From: Melampsora larici-populina 98AG31 | Lineage: Eukaryota; Basidiomycota; Pucciniomycetes; Pucciniales; Melampsoraceae | DNA length: 64,000 nt | NCBI RefSeq assembly: GCF_000204055.1 | Contig: NW_006768814.1 | Coordinates: forward strand, 333,322-397,321 | Reading direction: 5' to 3' | In this document: piece by piece, positions 42,601 through 54,827 of the stretch | How positions within the stretch are numbered: the first letter of the stretch is position 1 | Layout of the letters: each line of letters starts with the position of its first letter | Notes under the pieces: model-generated | What the model was told of the DNA's origin: nothing | Database searches by the model: none | The model's input: the letters and a program-made list of their open reading frames with translations, nothing else | Program-made: the position numbers and the translations under genes

Positions 42601-45600
42601 CGCCGAGACCGAAAGACTCTGATGATGAATGGGATGCAACCGAAGAAAAGGGTGATGATGACAGTGACGATGAAGGCGCTACAACTGCCCGAAAAGCGCG
42701 CCAGGGTTTAGCTGAAGCCTTGTTTGGCGGTGGACCATCTCGTCCGCAATCAGCCGCTGGTAATATCACTGCCGCACCCCCGAGTGCCATGGCTCCACCG
42801 GCTCCGCCCATCGCGCCTGCTGCTCCCCGAGCGCCAGGCCTCGTAGTGCAGCCGAGTGGACCAATCGATCGTGGAATGCTACTAGGCGAGATACAAGGGG
42901 GAAAGCGTCTTCGTAAAGCGCAGACCAATGATCGTAGTGCATCTTCACTGGCAGGGAAAGTATTGGGTGGTATCGACCCACCATTACCACAAAATGATGC
43001 ACGCGCCCCAGAATCCAACAAAGACAATCGACTCTCAGTTGACTGGTTTGGTGGTATGGCGGCGGATGGTATGCATGCAGGTGCTATCCCATCCCCAAGC
43101 CATTTGCCGTCTTTGGAATCACACACTGAGGAGCCCAATGCCGAGATGGCTGCGAGTGCAGTTGGTAATGACAACCCATCGGAGGATGTGACTCGTGACT
43201 TCAACATGGACAATGGTAGGTCTCTGACTTTTCTTGGGTAGGTGACGATTGAATATTGACAAAATGTCGTGTCCGTCTTTGCCTCAGTTACGCGATTCAG
43301 GTCTTTGTATCCTTATGAAGCTCAACGGCCGGATGATCTCGCTTTTTGAAGAAAATTTAGTGATACGTGCTCATCCTCCAAAGACTGATGGTGATTGGTG
43401 GTATGGCACGGTTGAGAGGACCGGTCAATCGGGTACCTTTCCGAGAGCATACGTGGACGAGCTCAAAGGTTTGTTGTGCAGTTGAATTAAAGCTGGCTTG
43501 TTTGGCGAGCGCTGCTGATATTTGAACACTCTGTCTGTCAAATTTAGTTTCTTGGGGCGAAGCTTTATATAGTTATTCCGCTAGTAGTGCTGATGAAGTA
43601 TCCTTGGTCGAGAATACGCAAGTCCCGGTGGTGGATGATTTGTCCGACCCAGACTGGCTCAAGATCGAGGATCAGGGTCGGATTGGACTTGCCCCCAGGG
43701 CTTACATCGAGATTGGCGGTTAGTTCGGGGTGCAACAAGCGCCATTGTTCATTGCCAAATCCATTTGTTCATTGCTGCGTGTTCCCTCGATTCTTTTCAA
43801 AATCGTTTCCTTGTCTCCAATCTCTTTTGGACCTTATTTGAGATAATCCGTTGGCAAATGTTTTTCTGATTGTCGTTACAAACTCTGTGATAATTATTGT
43901 TAACTTTATCTCACAACGTATATTGATATATAAATGTCCGTGTTTTTATGTTTTTCCTTTGGATCGACCGCATGCCATGCCAATTCGCACGCGCCAATCC
44001 CCATTCGTTGGTAACCGTCATTATATTCATATTCAAACTTTGTCACCGTCTCCACGTGGCTGCAAATTGCAATACGATCAAATGCAGTGTCTACCTCGGC
44101 TGCTAGGCAGTTGATTCCAGTGTCTGATCATACTAAAACCTCATTCGAGGCATCCCACACAGTTTGTGCTGTTGATCCTCCCTCCCAAAGCCACGATAAT
44201 CATCTCGATAGTCCGTCCGGTCCGATACTATCCACCCCCCGACCTAGTCCTGTACGTCTCCTCAACGATCGACAATCTATGACACCATCCAACCTATCAT
44301 CCATGAAACCTTCAACCTCAACTTCTGATAGTTTGTCAGACGAAGAAAGTGAACCAGAGCAAGACAATGATGAATTGGCTCGGCGTAATGAAATCGAACG
44401 ATACCGAATCCTGGCAGCCGCCGGTCTGGTCAGAAAGCCAACTCGCCCTCAGCCTTCCCCTCCCGTAAGATCCCGCCGGCGCAGTTCTGGGTGTGGTTCA
44501 CCACCACAACCAACATCATCTTCTACCCCACCGACCCTTAGGATCGATTCCTCGTCAGCTGATGAAGCTAACGATGGTGGTATTGGTCAACAGCTCGGAA
44601 GTGAGCAAAAAATGGAAGATGCTTTGACAAGATACTTGAGATTGTGAGTGGGGTCCTGTATGCTCATGGTGATCACTTCACTCAAATCCTCCAATACTGT
44701 TTGTCAAATCTTAGGCAACGTGAACTACCACCTTTACCAGCGCCAGTCCAAGATAGTTTACCAATGTCACGCCAGTTCTTGACCGCCCAAGCTTCTCGGC
44801 CCATATCGATGACAATGTCATCAACGAAATCGTATCAAAGTCCACATCATCCGGGCGGAACACTTGGATTTCGAGCTTGGATGTCGGACCTGTCAAAATC
44901 TGTTGTAGGTGGCGGTTCAAGCCATTCTGCATCCACGTCAAGGAGAAGGGCTGTCTCTATCAGTAGTCCGATGTCTCCATCGCCAGATCAGCCCCCGTTA
45001 TCTTCAGACACCACTGCGTCCTTTGGTTCGGTGAGTTTTTACATCCATCAAGTCATCTGTCACGATTATGGTGAATGTCGCCCTGACCCTTCAAATATAG
45101 TCTTGGTCTAGTTTGATGGATATCGAGACTCTTTCGACATATCCAGATCGTGAAAGGAACCGTCAGGAGGCGATCTTTGAGTTGATCAAGACTGAAGCCG
45201 CATTCGTACAAAATTGTCAATTATTAACTGAAGTCTTCCATCGTCAATTAGCCCCTATATTGGGATTTAGAGCTTCAATGGTTATTTTTGCAAATATCGA
45301 AGAAATCATGCTCTTTGGAGTCACATTTCTTAGCGCATTAGAAGAAAGACAGACTGAAGACAAACTGTTGGTAAGGTCGATTGGGGACATAATATCTAAT
45401 CATGTACAAGGCCTGGACCTTTATCGACCTTATTGTACCAATCAAGCTAATGCCGCGCGGGTTCTAAATGATCTCAAGACTCGGTATCCTGAAATTCGAG
45501 ACCAACTCAATAGGACTAAAGTCAAGGGACTTGAACTAGAGCATTATCTCCTTGAGCCGATGCAACGACTCACTCGATACCCATTGCTTATCAAGCAGGT

Positions 45601-46312
45601 GCGTCTTGAATTTTCTAGTGATACGAATTCGAGATCTTGACTGTCTGGTTTGTTATGATCTGATGTTCTGTAGATTATAAAATATACCGATCCGCAGGCG
45701 ACTGATCACGGTTTACTACGATCGGCCTTGCAGAAAGCTGAAACGGTACTAACAGCCACAAATGAGGCAATCAGAGATCAGGAGAATGAATTATACTTGG
45801 CTTCTTTGTCGGAAAATCTCAGTATTCCTGGTTGCGATGCGGTTAGCTTACAAGTTTACTTATAGATTAATTCAGCTTTTCGTACTTATTGCATATTGCT
45901 TAATTTCCCGTAGCGGTTGAACTTGACTAATCCCTCACGATTCGTTGGTCGACGTCGTCTGATACGGGATGGACCCGTGTCAAAACCTAGATCACGCAAG
46001 ATCTTTCACGCCTACTTATGCAATGACTTCTTTTTACTTACTATCCTTCCAGTTGTCACACCAAATCCTATCGAAACGCCACAAGTGATGTATCGAGCTC
46101 CTATGCCACTTGAAGAATGTCAACTGGAGGCTGGAAAAGATGACACCAGTTTGATCTTGATACATCGTTCAGAGAGGCTCACTCTTAGATTTCCAGGTGG
46201 ACCTAAAGTTTGTGCAAGTTGGAAAGACGATTTTTCTTTGGCTAGACGAATCGTTTACCAGGCGCTTACTGCTCGAAGGGATAAACGAGGTTCGTTTTAC
46301 CTTCCATGTTGA
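39674..46312 (+). CDS. CIN1: Intersectin/Cin1-type endocytic scaffold and Rho GEF
   Basis: Nine exons fit in phase: 39674-40554, 40610-43215, 43288-43468, 43548-43718, 44088-44643, 44715-45030, 45101-45598, 45674-45841 and 45914-46312, about 1924 aa. Order: N-terminal array of (L/V/I/M)xxQxTG motifs (residues 31-115); EH domain about 258-350 (IWGLADVENRGKL); coiled coils about 420-480 and 630-797; proline-rich 807-900; SH3 about 1166-1220 (LYPYEAQRPDD ... DWWYGTVE); SH3 about 1226-1279; Ser-rich linker; DH (Rho GEF) about 1580-1790; PH to the end. Such proteins link endocytic coats to actin through NPF ligands and Cdc42-type GTPases. Exon 3 has one extra T (T5 at 43343-43347) that breaks SH3-1. 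Only one EH domain is clear. The exact C-terminus is uncertain, since a further exon after 46290 is possible. Confidence 0.85.
39764..40018 (+). repeat. Ark/Prk kinase-type TG motif array in scaffold N-terminus
   Basis: Encodes nine motifs of the form (L/V/I/M)xxQxTG in 85 residues (LQPQQTG, three VQPQQTG, IQSQQTG, VQPQRTG, MQPQMTG, MRPQPTG, MQTQQTG), plus LAAQPTG further on. In yeast, Ark1/Prk1 phosphorylate this motif in Pan1 and Sla1. Confidence 0.75.
43719..44087 (+). promoter_or_regulatory. Intron whose retention would give a short scaffold isoform
   Basis: Donor G|GTTAGT and acceptor ATGCAG, 369 bp, much longer than the other introns of this gene (55-79 bp). Unspliced, the frame meets TAG at 43721-43723, one codon after the second SH3 domain, giving a protein without DH-PH. 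Confidence 0.5.
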
Positions 46313-46689
46313 TCTTGATCTTTCAGGACTCTCGATCCGAATCCTGGCATTTGCCCACCTTGCCTTTGCGATCCAATGGAGACAATGGCAACACAATACC
46401 CTCCCTCTCTACACCATACCCCTTCCCGTTTCGTCCTTTCAATATTTTTACTCCGTAGAAGTACAAGTAGAACTCATTATTTGATTCCTGATTCTGTGAC
46501 ATCTTTTCCCTTTGTGCCGTACCCTTCTTCGCCCTACTACCGACAATGCCCATCATTTCCCTTTTAATTTCACTTACAATTCCCTTCAAAAATGCAACTA
46601 TGGTTTGTATTGCACCTCTTCATTTTCTGTACACCCACGCATAATTTTCTTCAACATCAAAAGCCTCAATTCCAAATCAGTTATGCCAT

Positions 46690-46983
46690 ATGCCAACCAA
46701 CGACCCTTCACCAAATCAAGAGGTGAAGAATGGTGAAACGCATATCCATCCTAGATATCAACAACGTTATCATAGTGTTTATCAATCAGGGTTACCTTCA
46801 GCTTCAAATGGAGGAAGCCCTCGACCGATTGAAGGAGCTGATAAATTAGGAAACAAAATATCAACGGGACCAGTTATAGTTGAGGATCAAATTGTAGAAT
46901 CATTCAAAAGGTATCAACTTGATGAACAACCTCCTTCTTTACCCATGGTTCCTAAAACTGGTGGTATCAATTTTAATTTCTGA
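46690..46983 (+). CDS. Small protein of unknown function
   Basis: 97-aa frame from ATG 46690. The N-terminus is polar and Asn/Pro/Gln-rich, then there is a shorter conserved-looking end (VEDQIVESFKRYQL, ending GGINFNF). No signal peptide, membrane segment or known domain. It begins about 380 bp downstream of the scaffold gene on the same strand and could alternatively be a 3' exon of a longer transcript. Confidence 0.45.
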   Translation: MPTNDPSPNQEVKNGETHIHPRYQQRYHSVYQSGLPSASNGGSPRPIEGADKLGNKISTGPVIVEDQIVESFKRYQLDEQPPSLPMVPKTGGINFNF

Positions 46984-47719
46984 GTGTGGAAGTATCACAC
47001 CACCATTATCCTTTTTAATAATCATCTCATTTTAGATTTTATAGTTACGCATAGGTTGCATGTATGTTACGTACTGCTCACGTTTTAGTCTTTCTGTTTC
47101 TGCATTGTATGTTATGTCAAATTGCTCAGATATAGGCGTTGCTAAATTGTATATAGTTTTGATATTCAGTTAAACACATTCTATTCTCCAATGTTACTCA
47201 GACTTTTTGAGCTAGAGGGCAATGCTGGATTGTAAGATAAAGCTAGTTTGGAAATCACTTGTGAGTCATGGAAATCACTTGTGAGTGATATGAGAACCCA
47301 ATCAACTGGGAAAATTCAGCGGGAAATTAATTGAGAGTTATTTATGATACATAAGTAATGTGATTTTTTTAGCAACTTTAGAGTAAGTCGACGCTTTTCA
47401 GCGAAATCAGGACATGCCAGATTATCGCTTAGAATCGCTTGGGTGATATTTGGTATTTACACTTGATTTAGCTCGGGATTGGGAGGCATAAGGTGGAAGC
47501 CTGTGTTGAAACTCTGGAGTGCGGATCGGCTTTCCTGGACGGTCTTGTGAGCAATAGATACATCAGTTTGTCTTGACTATAACTTACGTGAATGAACCGT
47601 CAAGATTATAAAGAAACAAGCAGAAGCAAAGTCTTGTACTACTTTTTGCGGAGGAGAAATACCAAGGCTTTGAAGATTATTGTGGGGTTAACGAGGTCGG
47701 TATATTAAGGAGTTTGTAT
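46984..47719. other. Intergenic, converging genes
   Basis: Lies between a plus-strand and a minus-strand gene end. It includes a small direct repeat (GGAAATCACTTGTGAGT twice near 47250-47285). No gene seen. Confidence 0.5.
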
Positions 47720-48791
47720 TCAGGAGTTGGCTTTGCCACGTGATTGTGATGCGATCCGTGACAGTTGTACTTGACGTGGTACTAAGGAGAGTCTATCAAA
47801 CCCAGATAAAAGGGAAATTGCAGAAGTGGGCTCGCGTGGACTTGTAGGTCTAGAATGTTTAGGTATAGGTGTTGAATCAGGTATCACGGGAGACTCGATG
47901 ACCATGGGAGTGGGGACTTCTTCCTTGGCTGTTGGTAATGTTGAATTGGCGAGGCCTTTGGGAGGAGAGGAGTGCGAGGGGGATTCAGATTGAGGTGACC
48001 ATTCTGGTCTTAAAAGTGAGACGGCGTCTCCATGCTTATGATAGAGCGAAGTGAGACCATGGTTGGGAAGAGAGAAATTGAAGCTAAAGACATAGATGGC
48101 ATGATTCAGTTTATATAGAACTTTCAGCAAGGGCCTTCGATGAGGCTACATACGTTGGTGGGTAGTGATGAGCATCTATCAAATGAAGCCTTCGTGTCTT
48201 GGGAGTGTGAAATAGACGATTACAAGAATATTCAAAGCAGGCGAACTGCGTTGAGGCAAAATAAAACAAAAGTTAAATGTTCGGTTCAAAAAATGAGATA
48301 ATCGTAAAAGAACTTACAGTTCTCTGACCCTGTTCTCTGGCTAATTGAAGTAAAGGATCATGACATTCACGAAAATGCAGATTAAGGAAGCGTTCATCTG
48401 GAAAAATCAATTGAGGTTGATGATGATGAGCACAGATATGAGTATGATGAGTTCTATGATGAGATTCAAGTTGGTCTGCGGTTGTGAAATATTGGTGTGG
48501 GTGGTTGGGAGGTTGATGGCACGTTGGTGGAAGGGTACATGAAAATTTACTGTGAGATCGAGAGATGTAAAATAGTTTCGATCAGTATTATTATGAAGAC
48601 AATAGATTGAATGAGATGACTGACACTGAGGGATTAGCTGGAGATAGATTGGTAGGTTGGACTCGAATCAATTTAGTTGGTTCTTCTTCTCCACCTTCAC
48701 TCCAAGAGTCCTCACTCAATCTTCGCTTCCTTGATGGTATTCCAGTAGTAGGTTGGTTGGTTATTGTTGATATTCCGTTGATAGTTGCCAT
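47720..48791 (-). CDS. ZNF511-like C2H2 zinc finger protein
   Basis: Four exons in phase: 48625-48791, 48318-48549, 48154-48245 and 47720-48083, 284 aa. The N-terminus carries a basic patch (SRKRRLSED). Then come three fingers in the characteristic ZNF511 layout: FSC...C with a following H...H in YFTTADQLESHHRTHH; ICAHHQP...FPDERFLNLHFRECHD; and FACFEYSCNRLF...RRLHLIDAHHYP followed by FNFSLP. Ser/Pro-rich tail. The animal homologue is a nuclear protein of unclear role; the family is conserved across fungi. Introns have GTCAGT, GTAAGT and GTATGT donors. No defect is seen. Its start faces the plus-strand frame at 48852 across 60 bp. Confidence 0.85.
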
Positions 48792-48851
48792 CTTGGGTTT
48801 TAAATGTTCTTTCAAATTCTTCTGTCAACTTTTCTCAATTCACTTTTCTGA

Positions 48852-49067
48852 ATGTACCGCGATCTAAGCTCGACACCGAGCCTCATCAGATCCGCGTCTG
48901 CCGGATTCGCAGGACCGAGCCTCACGGTATCTTCCTCGGGCTCTTCATTGGAAAATCCATGGCTGCACACTGCACAGACCGGTAATCTTGAAGTTACGGT
49001 GACCAAGAAACGCCAGAACCATAGTATGGTGTCTCCAAGGTGTCACTTGAGTCACAACCCCTCCTAG
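48852..49067 (+). other. Possible 5' fragment of a divergent gene
   Basis: ATG-initiated 71-codon frame, Ser-rich start (MYRDLSSTPSLIRSASAGF) then LEVTVTKKRQ, with coding-like texture up to about 49017. No continuation is recognised downstream, where repeat-like DNA begins. It may be a gene truncated by insertion, or a first exon. Confidence 0.35.
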
Positions 49068-51535
49068 AGCATGTACACATCCCTGCGCCAAGGAATTGTA
49101 ATCATTGGCTTTGGGACAAACCTTGGCCCTGCCGCTGCAGAACTTGAATGATTACATAAATCACTTGGAGGTACAGGTAGAGGACTCTGTACATACTACC
49201 TTGAATGTTAATCTAATCATCCTATATTTGGTTGATTATGTGAAGAGCCTTATACACTCTATCTCCCTCTGCAAGCTCACTCTACCACTACACAACCCTA
49301 CCCTATTAAGTAGACATCATCTTATGTGTGGTGTGGGGGTGGTATCTGGGTCAAAGTGTCAGGGCCAGGTAGAGTAACCACACTGGGATGAGTTACCTGT
49401 GAGAATGAGAGCAGGGCTGAGAAGGGTTTACTCCTCAACCCTGGGTGGTGGGTGGGTTTTATAAAACTAAAAATGCTCTCTGAGAAGAGCAAAAAGAGAA
49501 AAGCTACTTGATGGAAAGCTAGCAAGCTACTCCTAGGAATGTGAGTGGGAGCTGGATAGAATCAAAACTTTTTCAGTTCTTCCAAATTCAGAAATTGTCT
49601 ACATAGAATTTGCCATGCCAAGAACTGCCACCTTTCACATGGTCCCTTGTGACTCAGGTTGTGAGTGCGCTAATATTTTTGGAGGCGCGCCGAGGTATTT
49701 TTTTTCAATGTTTTCTCAGCGTGTTTTTTCCAAAAAGAATTTTTTGGAGCCAAGATGTAGTTTTTTATTGATATTTTTTTAAATTTTCAATTTGCTGGAG
49801 CCATCTACCACAACAGTTTTGCATTGTAAAGGTGAGCAACAGTTGTCTTTGGAGTTACCAGTTAGTATACAAGTCCTACTGCTGATGTCAACAACTCCAA
49901 TATTGGTAGCAGGATGTAGGAATCCTTAGATTTGGTGTAAATTTTGAAAAGGCATGCCAACCCCTGATTTTCCAAATTCTCTGACGCCTAGGTGCACCCA
50001 CAACCTGACTTGTGACACCTAGGAGTTCTGTCTGTAGCTTTTCCCGTGCTCTAAAGAAATTGACTTCTGTGTACCTCTGCAGGCTCTGGGAACACAGCCA
50101 AAAAATGCAAAAATCACAACCAAAACATCCTCCAAAATCCCTGCCAAGCCTATCCCAAGCAGGCCAAGCCTCAGTCTGCTGCCCAGGACAAAAAATAATC
50201 CCCTCAAATTGACTTGATTTTGTTGATCCATTCATACTTCTTTCCCCTTTGGTGACAGTGTCCTATGCTTCGTTATTCCTCCTTGTCCAGATCACCATCC
50301 ATATACCAATGGTCTGGTGTATTGAACCAAATTGTAGAACTGTGTAATGTATTTGTTCTGCCCATGACTCACAAAAAATGCCTTCCTTCAGATGACAATG
50401 ATTTTGTTATGAGCCACAGACTATAAGGCTTTCACCTATATATATCATGTTGTACTCTAGTTATCCTCTCACTCAAGTAGAACCTCTGTTCCTCACATAG
50501 CAATCTAATACCTCATCTGAAGGGTCCTTTCACACCTAGTCTCTTGCATCTTACCACACTTGCTCATATCAGATTTTTGAATGCATCATCAAGAGTATTA
50601 TCATAAGATTAATGGTTTATTAAATATATAATCAGGTCCTTAATTAAAGTTTCATCTTGTATTTAAGATCCTTGATTTATTGGATATGATGATTGGGTTT
50701 TCAAACAATTGGCACAACTCAGCTTCTCTGCAGCAACACACAACAGAAAGATTGTTGTATGCTGGAATCCAAATAGAAACTTAATTTGAACAACTCAAAG
50801 CAACACTTTGTACCCCATATGAAGCAACAATCAAGTGGAAGTGGTGATTTAGTTGGCTGCATCAGAACACACACTGACCACACATGGGAAGTGACAATGG
50901 ACAAGGTATCATCCAGTGCTGCGGACCCAGGCTTGGGATACACTCAACGGGGCTTTTGGAAGAGGTTTCAGATGTAATTTTCACATTTGGTGGTTTTGAC
51001 TTAAGTGGCACCTTAAAGCCACCGTTCAAATGTGCCATAACCTCAAAATGCAAAAGTCACATCTGAAACTCTCCTGAGAGCTCCATTAAACATATCCCAA
51101 GCCTCTATCTGTTGCAGCAGGCAATTCCTTCACTTTTTATGCTCAGTAACACATGTTGCTGCTTCTCAACTCAATGGCAGCCAACTTGATCAAAAACTCA
51201 ACTTACTGATTTTTTAGATAAATCGAACCTGCACAAATGCATGAGTTGGGCCCGGGGGCTAGTCTCAATCAAAGCTGCACTGCAAAAGCAAAATTTGATT
51301 ACACAACATGACTTGCTTCACCCCTACTGATGAATGACATGCAATAAGTCATTTTTGGGGGATTAAGAGGTTCCTTAAGCTGATGATGACTTGCTGAGCC
51401 AATTGGGTGGGTGGTTTTTTTGACACCTCATATTTTGGACCTGGGGTACCTGAGCGCCTAAGCACACTTAGTTAAGTACTTAATGAAGTACCTATGGGCT
51501 TAAGGTGACTGAATTAGGCCCCTGCATAAGTATGG
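49068..51535. other. Gene-free, foldback repeat remnants
   Basis: No convincing gene. A foldback unit spans about 50905-51125 (GTTTCAGATGT arms facing each other, with AGGCTTGGGATA arms outside), and a diverged relative of its right arm lies at about 50095-50200. These look like old MITE copies. Confidence 0.5.
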
Positions 51536-52153
51536 TACACCACAAGGACAGTTGGATGTCCAACGGGTGTCCGATTTCTCTTGGTGGGGGACGGACGTCC
51601 CCCCACAGCACAGCGAGAAATGTCCGTCGGACTCCGACGTTCAGACGCCTGAGCAGAGCCCATCGGGCTCTGCGTAGCGCGCGAATCGACATCCGTCTGA
51701 CATCCCTCGAGGTTTGTCGTGAGGGCACGCACAGCCCTGGTACACAGAAGATCCTGTTCCGCTGCCCGTTGGACGTCCTGGCTGCTGAGCACTGGATGAA
51801 AATCCGATTTATTTCGGACGGCAAAGGCATGTATAAGCTACCCCTATGGGTTGTTTTCGATGATGTGTTTTGATGGCCAATAATAGGTCAAATAAATTTC
51901 TTATAAAAATTTGCTATAATGAAAGCAAATCCAACGACGCGACATAGATAAAATGATACGAAAAATGAAATTATACTCAAAATAAGATGATGCGAATAAT
52001 AGCACCTGATAAAAGCAATAAAGAAATTCAACTAATAAAACGATACAGTGATAAAAATGAAGAAGCACAAGAGGAACAGTAGAGAAAATATATACAATAA
52101 AATGACAAATATGAGGAAGAAAATAGGTGCGCTATGAGATGCGCATCAGCCAT

Positions 52154-54039
52154 TCAACCAGCAGCAGGCAGAGTACGAATGGCCATGTGTACATCCTCTT
52201 TGGTAGGAATCTGGAATTTTTCGTTTGACTTGATTTCATCCCATTTGTTCTTACCATCGAAAAGACCTTGATCTCGAGCAAGGATGATTGCATTGAATCT
52301 GAACTTACAAAGAGTCAGAGTCAGGTAATTTTTACACGTATGGAAATCAATCAGACGTACGCTCGGAGATAATCCCGACTTTTGTCGCAAAGTTGAGCCA
52401 GCTTCGAATCGATCAAGCGCCAGTAACTCAAACCGCCATTTTCCTTACGTTTTTCGTCACTTGTATTATGATAAATAGCAATCTCCATTCTCTACAGAAA
52501 GGTGGAGTGGAGATGAGAATAGATAATAAACACTAGGGAATATGAAAGCCTCGGCTGCTCACAAGGTAAGCAAACCGAGCTTGGGTCTTTGCATCCACTG
52601 CTCTTTTGAGCTCGGTCTCCGTACGAGATTCATTTGGATCGAAGAAATGATACATCTAAAGACGTAGTCAACTGGTCTATTTCATCCTGTAACACAAAGA
52701 CTAAATTTAACATCGTTCAGCTTACTTGAACCAGTAGGGATCCCAAGTTTTGCACTTCGGTCTGAGGCTCGTTTAGTTTTATCTTGCTCTTTGGGACAAA
52801 TATGTCTTTCAAAATCTAGAGTGTAAGATGGAAGTGTAAGATGGAGTGTCAGTAAGTTTACTAATACCAAAGCTTTGATCGATTGACTCACGATCAATTG
52901 AAAATCGTCTCGAGCATGTCTGAGCTTGGCTCTAAAAACATCAATGAACTTTTCATGGTCAGATAGATCATCCAACGTCGTACCAAAGTCGGTAGGTAAG
53001 TAATCTATCTTCCATGAATCACTCTTTTCAATGATACCTTGCTAAAGACATTGAGGTCAGTGTATTGAACTAGTACGACTTTGGTGAGTGATTGGTACAC
53101 ACCAGAGCCTTCCGGTGGAAGGACCCCTGGATAGGTGCTTTGTTCGAGTCCACAGTGTCAGTGTATGATTCAATTGTAGAATCTCTTAGAGTGCGGCGGA
53201 TGATCTTCTTAATTTGTTCCTAGATTCATCAAGCGTAAGTGTAGAAGCTCCCCATATCATTAAAAGGAAGCAATACATACAGCAAAAGTGGACTTCGGTG
53301 TCCAGTCATGATAACGCCGGGATGACTGGTTGGCCAGTTCTTGACGTGCCAGCTGCTGAATGCACACAAGTGCATAATAACGGTTATCATCCCCGGTAAT
53401 CTGACAAATGATTATCAGCGTGTAGTCAGACTGATCAGAAAAAAAGGATAGCTTACCGAACTCACTCAAAGGGCCTGTGCTCGATACTTAGGATCGAGTT
53501 CGAATATATCTGCCACTTGTTCCCACTTCGCTCGATTTTCTGGAGCCATTGGGAGGTTGACCGAAGAGACGGAGGGATCTGCAGTCTGAAAATCATCCTG
53601 ATTTGGGGTGGCTGAACTCCCTAGATTATCATCTGATGAACGGTGTCTTTGATCATTTGTAATACTTGGTTCATAGTCATCATCATCATTGTCTCCCTTC
53701 CTAGAATCATCGCCATCGTCTCCCTTGATGGATTCATCGTCTTTGTCTCCCTTTCTAGATTCTTCATCTTCATCGTCTTGCTTTCTAGATTCGTCATCTT
53801 CTTCATCTTTTTGATTGCTTTCTTTTTTTTTGTGTGAGGATTGACTTGAACTAGATTGAAGATACCTGAGCGATGCTGGTAGCGAGTCTAACAATGATTG
53901 AGTATCATGAGCTGCTCCAAGAAGAATAGGTTAGTAGGAACTTTGCTCAAAAGGTCAAGAGGGGGTTGTACGTACCAGGCAAACGCTCTCGAGGCTTGTT
54001 TTTTTTGGAACGATCACTGCGGTTGTAGGGTTTAGGCAT
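52154..54039 (-). pseudogene. Second gene of CACTA element (TnpA-like position), one stop codon
   Basis: Nine exons fit in phase: 53976-54039, 53457-53914, 53281-53400, 53103-53219, 52892-53041, 52726-52815, 52563-52655, 52361-52491 and 52154-52298. That makes 1368 bp, 455 aa from ATG 54039, interrupted only by TGA at 53466-53468. The N-terminus is basic (SDRSKKNKPRERL), then a strongly acidic region with repeated DDESRKGD-type units, then a helical domain with ARQELAN and DWTPKSTF. I associate this protein type with expanded TE-linked families in rusts, from memory. It could be the DNA-binding accessory factor of the transposon. TGA could have been CGA (Arg) in TCG context. Confidence 0.65.
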
Positions 54040-54549
54040 GTCAAGTATGGAAGTTGTCGAAGAAAAAAAAAGAGAAAGATAGATAAAAATTGGAAAACGT
54101 GAAGGAGATGGTGGTGGTGGAAAAGTTTCAATTGAAGGAAGGAGACAAAGACCTTTGAAGACCTTTGGGTCCGAAACTCTTTTGGGTCCGAAATTGACAA
54201 TTTCATTATCCCATGGTCAAATGCATTGAACGATGACATGATTCTCTTGATTGTGACATCAGGCCACACTCTGGAGTGTTCTGGCCTCACAGAATCTCTG
54301 GAGCGAGTCAAGATGATCATGAGAATTGAAAGCCCTTCACTACTCTGGAAGAAACGAAAGGAAATCTTGAGAGATTCTTGAGATATACGATAAATCAATA
54401 TAACCTTTCGAAATATTATATTTAAGAAAAAGAACAAATAGCATCACTTTTGACTCTTTACATGAGTCAAAAGCGTGATGGACCATCAAAGGTGTACGAA
54501 ATAAGTACAAAGGAATCATTCACAATTTGAATTCAAGTATATTTGCAAT

Positions 54550-54584
54550 GGGGTGGTATTCTAGAATTCCTTGAATACCACCCC
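54550..54584. terminator. 12-bp perfect hairpin between the CACTA genes
   Basis: GGGGTGGTATTC (54550-54561) pairs exactly with GAATACCACCCC (54573-54584) across an 11-nt loop. It lies between the transposase stop (54828) and the start of the second gene (54039), and a smaller GACTC...GAGTC hairpin lies nearby (about 54450). It may mark RNA 3'-end formation or a protein site; the role is inferred. Confidence 0.45.
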
Positions 54585-54827
54585 AACATTGAAGGGTGGT
54601 AAAGCTTCAGGAAATTCAAGTCAAGGAGGATGAAGACTTGAAGGTACCTTTTTGCAATTACATCAGCCTTGAAGAACCTTCAAGATACTGAAGAAAAATT
54701 GGAATATCCCCAAATGTTGAGAAAAGGCAATTCTGAATTTTCAAATTCTTCAAATCAGAATTTTCACCTAAAATTACATTTAAAAGTCTTAGACAAAGTA
54801 CAACAGAAAGACCTTATGAAAGAAGTC

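Noticed and set aside
46376..46567. Extra exon of the scaffold gene (C2 domain)
   Set aside because: Would need a 37-bp intron and the frame shows no clear C2 pattern; left as uncertain.
53643..53837. Hydrophobic plus-strand frame
   Set aside because: Reverse reading of the Asp/Glu/Lys-rich repeat of the CACTA second gene.
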